Source: Bacteroidales bacterium | GTDB taxonomy: Bacteria; Bacteroidota; Bacteroidia; Bacteroidales; Paludibacteraceae | Direction of reading: 5' to 3' | DNA: 56,643 nucleotides | NCBI GenBank assembly: GCA_015061115.1 | Contig: SUXE01000010.1 | Coordinates: 1-56,643, forward strand | The notes under the pieces: model-generated | Told to the model about the DNA's origin: nothing | What the model saw: the letters and a program-made list of their open reading frames with translations, nothing else | The model's database searches: none | Position numbers and translations under genes: made by a program | Part shown: positions 32,478 through 42,058 of the stretch, one piece after another | How the letters are laid out: each line of letters starts with the position of its first letter | How positions within the stretch are numbered: position 1 is the stretch's first letter

Positions 32478-34475
32478 TTAATTTTTAGATTGTCTCTTAA
32501 AATTAAACCGTAGTCCCGCGTATGCCATAGCTCCATGTGTCGGACCCCATACCTGCGTCGCATCAAACTGATCACTCCAAGGATTTGAAGCGGATATGAT
32601 AGGATCTTTCATCTTATAAGCAGTCAGGTTTTCTCCTCCGACATATACTGTGAAATGACGGAACTCTCTGGATATTTGTGCCTGTAATTGGAAGAATGCT
32701 GGATAAGTTGTCTGGTTATACAATTTACCTTTTCCATTAATCTGACCTGTTATGTCAAAATGCCAGATGTCAAGATTTGATTTAAAACCGAGTGTAAGCA
32801 ATCCTTTTATACGCGAAGTGAATGGTTGAGTGCAAAGGACACCGTCGAAGGTTGTGCGGACATCATTAAAGCGACATGCCGCGGTCACATCCAAAATGTC
32901 TCCAAATGGATATGTCGCATCCACCTGTATTGTATGACTATAGTTTTTTCCATCCAAATTTTCAAATGAGACGGTATGTTCGCCATTTTTTCCGTCGACG
33001 TTCACAACCAAACTATTTTGAAAATTAGTAAAATAGTATTCTGCGTTCACCTCCAGATTTTTGTTGTGAATTGGGAATGTGAAATTAGTGGAGAATCCAT
33101 AATTCCATGCCTCTTCCTGTTTTAAGTTTTTCTCAAAGTAGAAATGTCTTCCGGATGCCAGCAGATGGGAATTTTCCGCCAGACAGTGTGGTGTTCGTCT
33201 TCCTTTTCCAGTGGAAGCTCGGAATGTGACTATGTCGGATGGGGAATATTTGATGTGAACACGAGGTGTGAAAAATCCATCGTATTTTGAAGAATAATCC
33301 CAACGCACACCAACCATAGCTGTCAATTTACGGTGCAGTTTGTATGTGTATTGGGTATATATTCCAGGAACGATCTCTTTGTCTATGCTTTTATCAGACA
33401 AAAACAAAGATGAGGCTTCATCATATTTGTCGCAGTTAAGAGAGATTCCTGACGCAAGATTATGTCTTGCTGAAAAATCTGCCTCATACAGAAGTTGTGC
33501 ATAACCGTTTTTCTGCACAACATTGTAGTAGGAATGGCCAAAAGCATTATCGGCGTCGTGCCATGATCCGTGTAAAATAAGGGCTACAGAGGCATCTTTT
33601 TCTGAGTTCAGGAACAAAGCATTCTTCCATTGGAACGCATATCTGTTCGTCTCTATACCTACATGATAAAGAGGTATGTCACTGTTGTTTTCATCTGATT
33701 TTATCATGCCACTTTTACGTTCATCTCGGAGAATATTGAACAAAATTTGGCTAGCGTACTTTTTAGAGATATATGCCCATCTGTGAATCAGATTATATTG
33801 TCGTTGACGGGGCATATCCATAAAATTGTCATTATTGCCATCATGCTCCATTTGCTGGTTTTCGAAATGAAGCATCAGGTTTGTAGACAAACGGTCGTTG
33901 AGATGAAGATTGCCATCCACGTTAGCCTCGTATTTAAGGTTTGAATTAACAAACAGATTTCCGTTTATGCTTTCCTCATCTTTGGGTTTCTTGAATTCTA
34001 TGTTGATCTGTCCTGTGGTGCTTTCATATCCGTTTTTCACACTCGACGCACCTTTGCTCACTTGGATAGACTGCATCCATGTGCCAGGGATATAGCTAAG
34101 ACCGTATGGGATAGCTGCTCCACGCAGGTTAGGGACATTCTCTATCAGCATCTGTACATACTTTCCGTTCAAACCAAGCAGTTTAATCTGTTTAGCTCCC
34201 GTCGCCGCATCGCTATAAGAGGCATCGACGGAAGGGTTTGTTGTGAAGGATTCTCCCAGATTACAACAGGCTGCACGGACCAATTGTCCAGTGCCGATAA
34301 AATCAACGTTGTCTACCTTTTCTTTCTTTTCGTTTCCATTGTATGCTTTGATCACAATCTCTTCCAGATCTACAGAGGAATCAATCTCATTGTCTTGTCC
34401 CCAAACGTATGTGTGGGGTATAGTAAGAAAGAGTGCGTATTCTAAAAATCTTTTCAAGTTATTTTTCATATCCAT
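32478..34475 (-). CDS. TonB-dependent outer-membrane receptor (metal/siderophore type)
   Basis: A 665-residue TonB-dependent receptor with a signal peptide (about residues 1-26), plug domain (about 35-155, with LLGLNGKYVQMLIENVP and GASSVKNGYESTTGQINIEF) and a 22-strand beta-barrel ending in aromatic YAGLRFNFK. A cysteine pair (AACCNLGES) occurs in the plug. No N-terminal carboxypeptidase-like domain, so it resembles siderophore/metal receptors rather than SusC. Downstream is the HMA protein. The ATG at 34475 has an alternative two codons later. The substrate is unknown. Confidence 0.88.
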   Translation of the reverse strand: MDMKNNLKRFLEYALFLTIPHTYVWGQDNEIDSSVDLEEIVIKAYNGNEKKEKVDNVDFIGTGQLVRAACCNLGESFTTNPSVDASYSDAATGAKQIKLLGLNGKYVQMLIENVPNLRGAAIPYGLSYIPGTWMQSIQVSKGASSVKNGYESTTGQINIEFKKPKDEESINGNLFVNSNLKYEANVDGNLHLNDRLSTNLMLHFENQQMEHDGNNDNFMDMPRQRQYNLIHRWAYISKKYASQILFNILRDERKSGMIKSDENNSDIPLYHVGIETNRYAFQWKNALFLNSEKDASVALILHGSWHDADNAFGHSYYNVVQKNGYAQLLYEADFSARHNLASGISLNCDKYDEASSLFLSDKSIDKEIVPGIYTQYTYKLHRKLTAMVGVRWDYSSKYDGFFTPRVHIKYSPSDIVTFRASTGKGRRTPHCLAENSHLLASGRHFYFEKNLKQEEAWNYGFSTNFTFPIHNKNLEVNAEYYFTNFQNSLVVNVDGKNGEHTVSFENLDGKNYSHTIQVDATYPFGDILDVTAACRFNDVRTTFDGVLCTQPFTSRIKGLLTLGFKSNLDIWHFDITGQINGKGKLYNQTTYPAFFQLQAQISREFRHFTVYVGGENLTAYKMKDPIISASNPWSDQFDATQVWGPTHGAMAYAGLRFNFKRQSKN

Positions 34476-34508
34476 AATTTATTTTCTATCAAGGAAGTGA
34501 AGATGTTG

Positions 34509-36233
34509 CTAAAATAAAACAAAAATGGATCCGTTTATCCATTGTTCATTGTGAATGTCAGACTGTGTGGAAATCATCGGACAAATCGAGTTGAAGCCGA
34601 TTTCTTTTGTATATTCCACATCATCAAGTCTGTTGCCGGAGATGTTCATATACTTCAGACGCATTCCTATTCCTAATTTTTTGAAATAGTAGATATAGGT
34701 CAAGTCTGCTGCAAGTATGTCATATTCAGACGCATAGTATGCGTAAGGAGCGAAACAAGTTTGAAAATCAAGATGTTGGATGCTCGACGTCTTTATATCC
34801 ACATTATATTCGTGATGTTTGACTTTTTGATGCCCCCAGTTGAAACCAGCAGAGAGTTCATGTTTTTTTGTGGATAGTTTATAGTCGAAACGAGGTATGT
34901 TTATCATGTTTTTATTTGCGACGGAAAAGTCGTAAAATGAGTTCTTTTCACTTCTATAGAAATATCCTATTCCATATTGGATACCCAGTATGTGGTGTTT
35001 TCCAAGTGTAACAGAATATCTGAGAGCGTTTAATCCTTGACGTGTCAACAAGGTATAATATTGGTTTTCTGCTATTTGTCTATAATCATAAGAAGACGTT
35101 GCGGTGTTTGTCACATATTTTTCAAACACACGTTCGTAGCCTAATCTTTTTTCAAGATTGTTGTCGCTCAACAGTGAGACCACATTGTTTTCGTTGATTT
35201 TCCATTTAAATTCGATTTGTGGTGTGAGAGTTGTCGTACGGCTTCCATACGGACTTGTAAAGTCGCTTTCCTCAGCATCCATTTTGTTTATGTTCCATCC
35301 TAAATTAATAGTTGTGCATAATTTTTTTTCTGTTGGCGACGCATATGAGAAATGGGATTTTAAGCCATTGACGTAGTACATGCGGGATCTACCCATTGAT
35401 ACACTGCTTCTTTTGTTGTCATACAGTCCAAATCCGTATAACGTGAAGAAACGTTGTTGTTCGCCAGGTCTCCAGTAACTGTCGCTTTCATGCTCTTTGT
35501 TGCGTAGATATTTGGCATCTGCCATCAGACGTTGCCCTTTTGGAGAAGAGAATCCCGCGTCGAAACCGAGTTGAAGGAAAGTCGTGTTGTTTTTTAGTCG
35601 TGGATCAGTCATTCTGTAGGCCAATTCACCGTCGAATTGTGCGATGACACCAAAATAAACCTTACCGAGGTTTACTCCGTAGCCACCTTCTATGCCGTAG
35701 TATTCGTATTTGCTGTCTCCACCAGTCGAATCGGTCAACGTGTATGGCCAGTAAAGTTCGGGAAAACGCATCGCACTCCAACTGATTTCTTTATGTGTTC
35801 CCCTTGCATATTGGATAGTTCCATATAATGTCCCATGTTTACCGAAATTGTGGCATCCGTGTCCGAATAATCTCCAGTCTTCATTGGATTTTCCTTCGTA
35901 TGGGATGAAGTCACCGTCTGTTTTTCCTTTGCCGTAGGATGTCAGCACAATATTCTGTTTGTCATGAGGATAAAAAGTCGACGGTAGGGAAGAATCTCTT
36001 TTTGTTTTCATCGAATCTGTTTCATCATTCTTCATTGCGTGATAAACAGGATGTTGTCGCAGGGAGGAGGTTATTCGTGCGTCGACGGAAGACGACAATT
36101 CCGACCATCTTTTTTCTGATGGGGAAAGAGCGTTGGTTTGCCATTCATATATAGAGGCGTCTTGACCGTAAATGGGCAAAATGAATGACGAGAAAATGGC
36201 TAATATTATGTATGATAGTACTTTTGTAATCAT
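34509..36233 (-). CDS. Outer-membrane beta-barrel protein (DUF6850-like)
   Basis: A 574-residue exported protein with a signal peptide (about residues 1-23), followed by many amphipathic strands rich in Tyr/Phe and ending NEQWINGSIFVLF, typical of an outer-membrane barrel. Together with the DUF4876-like lipoprotein and TonB receptor upstream it matches, from memory, the Bacteroidetes DUF6850 gene context. Its ATG overlaps the upstream TonB receptor stop by four bases (ATGA). Role in transport is inferred from this coupling. Confidence 0.7.
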   Translation of the reverse strand: MITKVLSYIILAIFSSFILPIYGQDASIYEWQTNALSPSEKRWSELSSSVDARITSSLRQHPVYHAMKNDETDSMKTKRDSSLPSTFYPHDKQNIVLTSYGKGKTDGDFIPYEGKSNEDWRLFGHGCHNFGKHGTLYGTIQYARGTHKEISWSAMRFPELYWPYTLTDSTGGDSKYEYYGIEGGYGVNLGKVYFGVIAQFDGELAYRMTDPRLKNNTTFLQLGFDAGFSSPKGQRLMADAKYLRNKEHESDSYWRPGEQQRFFTLYGFGLYDNKRSSVSMGRSRMYYVNGLKSHFSYASPTEKKLCTTINLGWNINKMDAEESDFTSPYGSRTTTLTPQIEFKWKINENNVVSLLSDNNLEKRLGYERVFEKYVTNTATSSYDYRQIAENQYYTLLTRQGLNALRYSVTLGKHHILGIQYGIGYFYRSEKNSFYDFSVANKNMINIPRFDYKLSTKKHELSAGFNWGHQKVKHHEYNVDIKTSSIQHLDFQTCFAPYAYYASEYDILAADLTYIYYFKKLGIGMRLKYMNISGNRLDDVEYTKEIGFNSICPMISTQSDIHNEQWINGSIFVLF

Positions 36234-39100
36234 TTTTCTTCTGTTTTTTTAGTTTTTCCGACAGTCATAACCATTTCCATTCCAAAAAATGGATTGCTCC
36301 ATTCACGTTTTGTCGTCGAACTTTTATCGCTCACATATTTAGGATGAACGTCTAAGATTCCATTGACGAAGAAGGATAATTTGACTCTGTCGTTCAATTC
36401 TTTTGTCGCTTTTATATTCCAAAGAAGATAAATTGGTTTTTTATCTGTTTCGTATGAGCTTGTTGTGCTTTGTCTGCGAAGCTGAAACCATTGTGCATCA
36501 TCTTTCGAATAGATCTTTGACAGTTCCTCATCAGTCACATTGTGTATGTTTCCATTAAAATCCATGTAGGCGTATGGCACTTTTTTATAGATGCCATCGA
36601 AATTGTCTGTCTTTTGTTCTGTTTGGAACCACACAAGCTGGAAGAAGTTTGTGAAGATGAGTCTGAACTTAGGAATATGAGTGTTGAACCAGAAGTTTGT
36701 ATTGAATTGCTGTTTTATGGTTTTGCTGTCCAGATCATATAATCCGACGTATGGATACATGCTGTCACCCACTTTGCTGTTTGGATAGAAATAGTCAGGC
36801 TGGTTGGTGCCATACGTTGTTTTATAATACGCGCCGTTGATTTCCAAGTTTGTTTGAATGGCTTTCAACTTAGGAAAAATCAAACGATATTCGATACCGT
36901 TCTTCACGATTTTTTTGCTGTTTTTCACTTGTATGTATGATGTGAATTCGCTGAATGAAGAGGCTACGTAATCCTCCTTGCCTGGTTTTTTGTTGGAAAT
37001 GTCAGCATCGTCTTTTAGCTGATTGTAGTATGGATACGTCACAGGAGCATAGAAAGTGAAGTATTCGAAACCGCTGTTGCTGAATTCGTGGAATGCCGTT
37101 ACGGATAATTCGAAATCCTTGTATTTAGCGTCGTAACCTATTTCCATTTTCTGGTTCTTGTTCTCTCGGATCTCCTTGTTTGTCGCGTCGTAAATTTGAG
37201 TGTAAGTGATCAGATGTCTATAGTCGGGATTGTTTGTGTAAGCGTTCAGCACCCAGAAATCTTTGTATGTTTTGTCGGGATAGAGATAGTCCAAAGTCGG
37301 AAGTTTGTTTTCCTCACCGTATCCCAAGCGGAAATTGTTTCTGAATTTTTTGCCAAAGAGATAGCTGAAATTCAAGCGTGGTTCGGTAAGGACTTTATGG
37401 TTCAGAGCATAGTCATCGGGAAGATTCAGCATTTCGGTGAGACGTCCTCCTGCTTCTAATTTTAGTGATTGTGTCGACGTGGGTCTGAAAGTCAGAACAG
37501 CTTGCAGATAAGCTCCGAACACTTCCAACGCAGGGATGCTCCAGTTTGGTCGGGGACGCATATAGGTGTTGTTGCCTGGGAAAGGAGGCATCTCTGGATT
37601 CTCGATGACTGCACCGTCTCCTTTATTTTTGCTTGAATGATAATCCGCGCCGTATTCAAGATTGAGATTCCATTTTTTATTGAATGAAAAACGGCTGTTC
37701 AGATTAAGCTGAGTGTAGAAATTGATAGGAGTATTTTCCACATAATAGTCGCTGTAGTACATAGTCGGAAGATAGTAACCTTCGTGTTCACCCTCGTCGT
37801 AGGATTTTGGCATACTTTTGGGATTACTTGTGATCACACAGTAGTGACGGTCTATTCTGTCGTCGACGCGATTGAGAGAGTTGATCCACTCGATATTATC
37901 GATCCAAGCCAAGCCAAGATTCAGTTTGCCTTTCACCATAAGGTCTGTTTTGTTGTAGTCAGCCTTATAAGTCTCGTTGTATTCGTAGGTAAGCTCATCC
38001 TTCTTCATTTTATTGGCAGAAATGGTCTGGGCAATTTTTGCGTCCAAATCCAACGAATAGCTATCGCCCAATTTGAATTTGTTGTTGTAATAAGTTTGGG
38101 CGGTGATACGTGTGAATTTATCCATCTCGTCACGTATATCATCCACTGCGTGCAGATAGTCAGCGCCTGCATAAAGAGTTCCGGCCTTTTCACCAAGTTT
38201 AAAGCCTTTTCCGGCATACACCAGTTTATTTTTTAAGTCTAATTTTGTTCTGATGCGTAATGGAGAGACTCCCATTTTGGAGTTCACTTTAATCATTCCG
38301 CTCGACAGATTGCCATAACGTGGCGAACTGATACCTTTTGTGTATTCGATGCTGTGGATATGGTCGGTGGAGACATATCTGAGGTCGGAGCCGGAGTTAA
38401 TGCTCGAACGGTCATTTATTTGTTTGTCACCACTATTATTTTCGGTTTTGTAGGTGTCTCCTCTGTTGGAATATATTCCCACCATCTGTGTACGTAGTCC
38501 GTCGGAAGTCTGAGGCACACCGTCGGAAGTCAGACCGATTCCTAAAGATGTATTCTGGTCGCTTCCAGCCTGACGGTTTGAGTTGAGGGAAAATCCAGTA
38601 AGTGCGTTTTGCTGATAAAGGTTTCCAGGCAGCAGAATCATGACATCAGAAAGCGAAACAGGTTGGACATATTCAATAGCTGTTTCGTTCACTTCCAATT
38701 TATTGCGTTGGGCTTGTTTTGCCATCACGGTGACTTGCTCTAATTCGTAGACGGCATTTTTCAGTCTGATGTTTATGTTAATATCCCCGTTTGCTACAGT
38801 CACGGTTTTCTTTGCGTCGACATAGCCGAGGTTTTGAGTTTCAATTTTATATGTTCCGACGGGAATTCGTTTGAATTCAAAATGTCCGTTTTCATCGGCC
38901 ACTGTATTCATTTGTAGTTCATCGATAGAAACGTATGCGAATGGGATAGGACCATCATTGGATGTGATGTTTCCGCTTATTTTGAAGTATTTGTTATGGA
39001 CGTTGCCAATTTCTATGGCTTGAGAAAAGACGTTGAGCAGAGATCCATATAATAATATGATGCTCAGAGTCAGTATTTCAAATGTTTTGCTCTTCGACAT
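36230..39100 (-). CDS. TonB-dependent receptor with carboxypeptidase-regulatory-like domain
   Basis: A 956-residue receptor. The start is placed at 39100 (MSKSKTFEI, followed by a hydrophobic signal segment) because the longer frame begins inside a strong hairpin. A carboxypeptidase-regulatory-like domain (ISGNITSNDGPIPFAYVSI, KRIPVGTYKIETQNLGY) is followed by a plug (PVSLSDVMILLPGNLYQQNA) and a large barrel ending FFGMEMVMTVGKTK. No SusD partner is present; instead a DUF4876-like lipoprotein precedes it and a second barrel follows. Import of a metal chelate or similar ligand is the likely role; the substrate is not known. Confidence 0.87.
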   Translation of the reverse strand: MSKSKTFEILTLSIILLYGSLLNVFSQAIEIGNVHNKYFKISGNITSNDGPIPFAYVSIDELQMNTVADENGHFEFKRIPVGTYKIETQNLGYVDAKKTVTVANGDININIRLKNAVYELEQVTVMAKQAQRNKLEVNETAIEYVQPVSLSDVMILLPGNLYQQNALTGFSLNSNRQAGSDQNTSLGIGLTSDGVPQTSDGLRTQMVGIYSNRGDTYKTENNSGDKQINDRSSINSGSDLRYVSTDHIHSIEYTKGISSPRYGNLSSGMIKVNSKMGVSPLRIRTKLDLKNKLVYAGKGFKLGEKAGTLYAGADYLHAVDDIRDEMDKFTRITAQTYYNNKFKLGDSYSLDLDAKIAQTISANKMKKDELTYEYNETYKADYNKTDLMVKGKLNLGLAWIDNIEWINSLNRVDDRIDRHYCVITSNPKSMPKSYDEGEHEGYYLPTMYYSDYYVENTPINFYTQLNLNSRFSFNKKWNLNLEYGADYHSSKNKGDGAVIENPEMPPFPGNNTYMRPRPNWSIPALEVFGAYLQAVLTFRPTSTQSLKLEAGGRLTEMLNLPDDYALNHKVLTEPRLNFSYLFGKKFRNNFRLGYGEENKLPTLDYLYPDKTYKDFWVLNAYTNNPDYRHLITYTQIYDATNKEIRENKNQKMEIGYDAKYKDFELSVTAFHEFSNSGFEYFTFYAPVTYPYYNQLKDDADISNKKPGKEDYVASSFSEFTSYIQVKNSKKIVKNGIEYRLIFPKLKAIQTNLEINGAYYKTTYGTNQPDYFYPNSKVGDSMYPYVGLYDLDSKTIKQQFNTNFWFNTHIPKFRLIFTNFFQLVWFQTEQKTDNFDGIYKKVPYAYMDFNGNIHNVTDEELSKIYSKDDAQWFQLRRQSTTSSYETDKKPIYLLWNIKATKELNDRVKLSFFVNGILDVHPKYVSDKSSTTKREWSNPFFGMEMVMTVGKTKKTEEK

Positions 39101-39122
39101 TATAAAATAGTCTTTTTTGAAA

Positions 39123-39153
39123 AATCCGGGATGAATACATTTCATCCCGGATT
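39123..39153 (-). terminator. Intercistronic hairpin between DUF4876-like and TonB genes
   Basis: A perfect 13-bp stem (AATCCGGGATGAA at 39123-39135, complement 39141-39153, loop 5 nt) followed by T residues on the minus strand: a full intrinsic terminator shape. A second, smaller stem CTGAGT-A7-ACTCAG sits just after the DUF4876-like stop (39186-39204). Partial termination would make the lipoprotein more abundant than the receptor. Confidence 0.75.
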
Positions 39154-39205
39154 CGAGGTAGTTGAAAAAATGGTATTTTACATCCCTGAGTAAAAAAAAC
39201 TCAGA

Positions 39206-40567
39206 TTATTTTCTCCATCCTTCTGGATAACCGACATAATCTTTGTGAGGCGAAAGAATTTCGCAGTCAACAGAAGAGTCGTTAGTGTCAGCATATCCGT
39301 CTTTGTCATTTCCTTTACGTTTCACAAGCAAACCACTGTGGCATCCTTTTACCAACTGCTTACCGCGGTCAATAGTTTGAGGAAGTGCATTTGTCACGAT
39401 ATCAGAAGGAATGTCACTTGTTGCTATACCGTCAAGGATCATTGAAGCAGGTACACTCAACATTTGAATCTCAACATTATTGTTCTCTTTGTCCTGAACT
39501 GTTGTGACACTTGAGTGCTCTGCGAAGAATTCGTCAAGTGTTTCTTGGTTGCCGTTTTTCAACTTGAAAATGAATGCGTTTTGGTATCCACGAGGGTGAA
39601 GGTAGAAACCACCGTATCCACCGTTGTCGTTTTCTGCAGGATAAATTTCCTTCACATTTGGAACGTTCGGATTATCAACGTCGCTTGTATAAAGTTGTGG
39701 ATCATAGATTTCATAGTCGGCTCCACTCAAGTCGATGGCATTGTCGTATGTGTAACCATCCCAGCCGGTTGTGTCGACCTTGATGCTCTCAACAGATCCG
39801 TCTGCCGCAAATGTTGTGTCTCTTTTTATGATAGGACTTTTACCTTCAGTCGCAGTGTGGTTGATTGCTGTGAAGGCGATGACGATTTTGTCGTGAGGTT
39901 TAACGGGCACATCGTAGCCAGAACCTGGGATGACGATGATTCCGTGAACAGGAACCAAACCTTTTCCGTAGAATTCATCATACCAACTCTTCTTTTCAGT
40001 ACAAGATGCTTGCATTGTACAACCTACAGCAAGACCATCAGCGTAAAGCACTTTGTCAGTTGGGTTGTAAAGCACCATAAACTGGTCTGGGTGCATCATT
40101 CTTCCTCCGTTTCTTTCACCGTTGAAGAAAAGTTCTGAGAAGATGAACTGGTAATCGCTTGAATTAGCAACAGTTGCGATGATTTTTGCCTCAATCTGCT
40201 GATTTTCCGACTTAATTGTCACATTCTGTTGTCTCAAGAAGATAATCTTACCGTCTACATCTTTCTCCATAGAGATATCGTATGTTCCGACAGGGACGTT
40301 GACATCAAGAGAAAGTGATCCGTCAGCACCCAATTCAGGTACGTCGAAAGAATATACGTCTTTCGAGTTTACATTTGTGAAAGTGACCTTTGCACCTGCC
40401 AAAGCCTTGATATCTTTTGCGGAGATTGCGTCGGCGACATCAGGTGAAATGTTCAAAGTAGATTTGATTGTTGATTCTGTTTTCTCCTCGTCGTCTTCAC
40501 ATGCTGTGAATCCAAGAGAGAGTGACATTACTCCTGCCAAAGCAAGAAATCTAAAATTTTTTTTCAT
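39206..40567 (-). CDS. DUF4876-like lipoprotein
   Basis: A 453-residue lipoprotein (signal peptide with lipobox SLGFTAC, Cys23) with an N-terminal carboxypeptidase-regulatory/prealbumin-like beta domain (VPVGTYDISMEKDVDG, about residues 40-130) and a larger domain (ELFFNGERNGGRMMHPDQFM, GHGIIVIPGSGYDV-type core). This matches my recollection of DUF4876 proteins encoded upstream of TonB receptors in Bacteroidetes. A surface lipoprotein capturing ligand for the receptor is inferred. It heads the locus, separated from the receptor by two hairpins. Confidence 0.72.
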   Translation of the reverse strand: MKKNFRFLALAGVMSLSLGFTACEDDEEKTESTIKSTLNISPDVADAISAKDIKALAGAKVTFTNVNSKDVYSFDVPELGADGSLSLDVNVPVGTYDISMEKDVDGKIIFLRQQNVTIKSENQQIEAKIIATVANSSDYQFIFSELFFNGERNGGRMMHPDQFMVLYNPTDKVLYADGLAVGCTMQASCTEKKSWYDEFYGKGLVPVHGIIVIPGSGYDVPVKPHDKIVIAFTAINHTATEGKSPIIKRDTTFAADGSVESIKVDTTGWDGYTYDNAIDLSGADYEIYDPQLYTSDVDNPNVPNVKEIYPAENDNGGYGGFYLHPRGYQNAFIFKLKNGNQETLDEFFAEHSSVTTVQDKENNNVEIQMLSVPASMILDGIATSDIPSDIVTNALPQTIDRGKQLVKGCHSGLLVKRKGNDKDGYADTNDSSVDCEILSPHKDYVGYPEGWRK

Positions 40568-40880
40568 TGTTGTTATCTTTTTTTGTTTTTTCCAATAATT
40601 TCATTTCCCTACCGCAGCGACACATATTAATATATACTGCTCATGTAGGAGAAGGGGTGAGTTTACACACATAGAATCTGGACTGATTAAAGGAGACAAA
40701 GCCATCGCGTAGGGAATCCCCAAGGGATTTCCTACAAGTTAAAAATGGCTTGTCTAACCTTATGAAAAATCAAAAGTGTATCAACATAACATCCTATTTT
40801 CTTCTGTCGCAAAATAAAATAGGAAATAAAAATGGGGGGAACTTTTCTTCAATCCAAATATATTTCAGTGTCCGGATGAA
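40568..40880. other. Intergenic region upstream of the TonB locus
   Basis: This 313-bp gap holds presumably the locus promoter, but no convincing TAnnTTTG with a paired -33 was found. A GTAGG(G/A)...TCCCTACGCG-like segment (about 40700-40735) has weak dyad symmetry. No coding sequence was seen. Confidence 0.4.
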
Positions 40881-41519
40881 TCAATCCATCACTTCGTATT
40901 TTTTCACCTCGACAAAGTAAACTGGATAGTAGTCTTTTTCATTCTCTTCCATCCATTTCTTCATCTCAGTGTAATCTTTGCCCTTGCTACAATGTTTGTG
41001 CTCTTTTTCTTCGTTCTTTTCAGCTTTTCCGCTACAGCAAGATTTCTTCTCGCTTTCAGCCTGAGCTTGTTTAGCTTCTTCAGCAGCGATCATTTCTTTA
41101 GTGATTCTGCTCTCTTTAACCTCTCCGATATATTTCACATTTTTTCCAGTCAACTCCTGAGAGAATTTGCCAATCTCCTCGTTAGCAATCACTGTCAAAG
41201 AAACCTCTGATTCATCATTATCAGCCAATTTACATTTTTTGCCTGAACAATGACATACCTTCTTAACATAACCACGAACAGCAACTTCTTTACCTAGATA
41301 AAAATCTCCTTTTGCAGATACTTCTGAAGGAAACAACATTTCCATTCCTTTGTTCTTGCAACACTCTGGCACATTGTCAGAAGACGCTGCCTCATTACCT
41401 TTGTTCTTACAACATGCTGGCACCTCGTCAGATGAAGTAGCTTCATTACCCTTTTTTTCTGAACTTCCGCAAGAGAATAGGAAAGCGGAAAGCACAATCA
41501 TTAAAAATTTACGTTTCAT
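40881..41519 (-). CDS. Cys-rich metal-binding-like lipoprotein with OB-fold-like domain
   Basis: A 212-residue lipoprotein (lipobox FLFSC). The start is placed at 41519 because the upstream ATG (41555) lies before the predicted transcription start. Two near-repeats of EVPACCKNKGNEAASSD precede a beta-rich OB-fold-like domain (GKEVAVRGYVKKVCHCSGKK), then a helix and a second Cys/His group (KKSCCSGKAEKNEEKEHKHC). The CC, CHC and HxHC clusters strongly suggest soft-metal binding. It sits next to the TonB/HMA locus on the same strand. I do not recognise a named family for the whole protein; the OB-like region recalls tRNA_anti-like domains of exported proteins. Confidence 0.72.
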   Translation of the reverse strand: MKRKFLMIVLSAFLFSCGSSEKKGNEATSSDEVPACCKNKGNEAASSDNVPECCKNKGMEMLFPSEVSAKGDFYLGKEVAVRGYVKKVCHCSGKKCKLADNDESEVSLTVIANEEIGKFSQELTGKNVKYIGEVKESRITKEMIAAEEAKQAQAESEKKSCCSGKAEKNEEKEHKHCSKGKDYTEMKKWMEENEKDYYPVYFVEVKKYEVMD

Positions 41520-41541
41520 TTTTACTTTTCTTTTTATGCTG

Positions 41542-41549
41542 CAAAAATA
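41542..41549 (-). promoter_or_regulatory. -7 element of the Cys-rich lipoprotein gene
   Basis: TATTTTTG on the minus strand matches TAnnTTTG, giving a leader of about 16 nt before the ATG at 41519 and ruling out the ATG at 41555. Confidence 0.6.
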
Positions 41550-41856
41550 TTCCATTGTTAAAAAATGTGAAATTCCTAAAAATGGGTATTTTGTTAAAAA
41601 AGTATGATTTTTAACATGTTTTCGGACAAATCAGACAAAATGGTTTATGAATCAGTTACAGATTGTTAATCAAATATTTATAGTTCTGATTAGAACAGAT
41701 TTACTTTTTAGGATGATGTTTAAGAATAGAATTAGAGAAGAGGTTATTAAATCAAAAAAAACATATTTTTTTCTGTTTTTATTCATTTTTTTCTTTCAAA
41801 TATGTCTCTTTTAGCAACAAAATTCGTCAAAAAACACATCCATTTAAAAATTTGTT

Positions 41857-41864
41857 TAAATTTG
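41857..41864 (+). promoter_or_regulatory. -7 element upstream of the CotH cluster
   Basis: TAAATTTG matches the consensus but has no clear -33. It would give a leader of about 190 nt to the first gene, containing the short reading frame at 41933-42043. Confidence 0.4.
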
Positions 41865-41932
41865 AAGCGGCTAAAAAACTAAAGCGTTAGTGTAGCCATA
41901 ACATTATATACTTATTTCTAATACATTGCGAT

Positions 41933-42043
41933 ATGATAACTTTTACTACAACTCAGACGGGGGGGCGGTATGTCTGCTCGTCAACTGACTACATTATAGA
42001 AAACTTCTTTTTCTATTCAGAAAAATCATTAAACAAAATCTAA
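41933..42043 (+). CDS. Possible 36-codon leader ORF with G7 tract
   Basis: ATG to TAA encodes 36 residues with no signal peptide and no recognised homology; the stop lies 15 nt before the next gene. It contains a seven-G run (41959-41965) where slippage would change the frame. It could be a regulatory leader peptide or chance; composition gives no support either way. Confidence 0.25.
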   Translation: MITFTTTQTGGRYVCSSTDYIIENFFFYSEKSLNKI

Positions 42044-42058
42044 TTTGTTTGGTTCTTT

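Noticed and set aside
39101-39145. Longer start of the CarboxypepD-type TonB receptor
   Set aside because: The first 15 codons lie in a perfect terminator-like hairpin, and a normal signal peptide starts at 39100.
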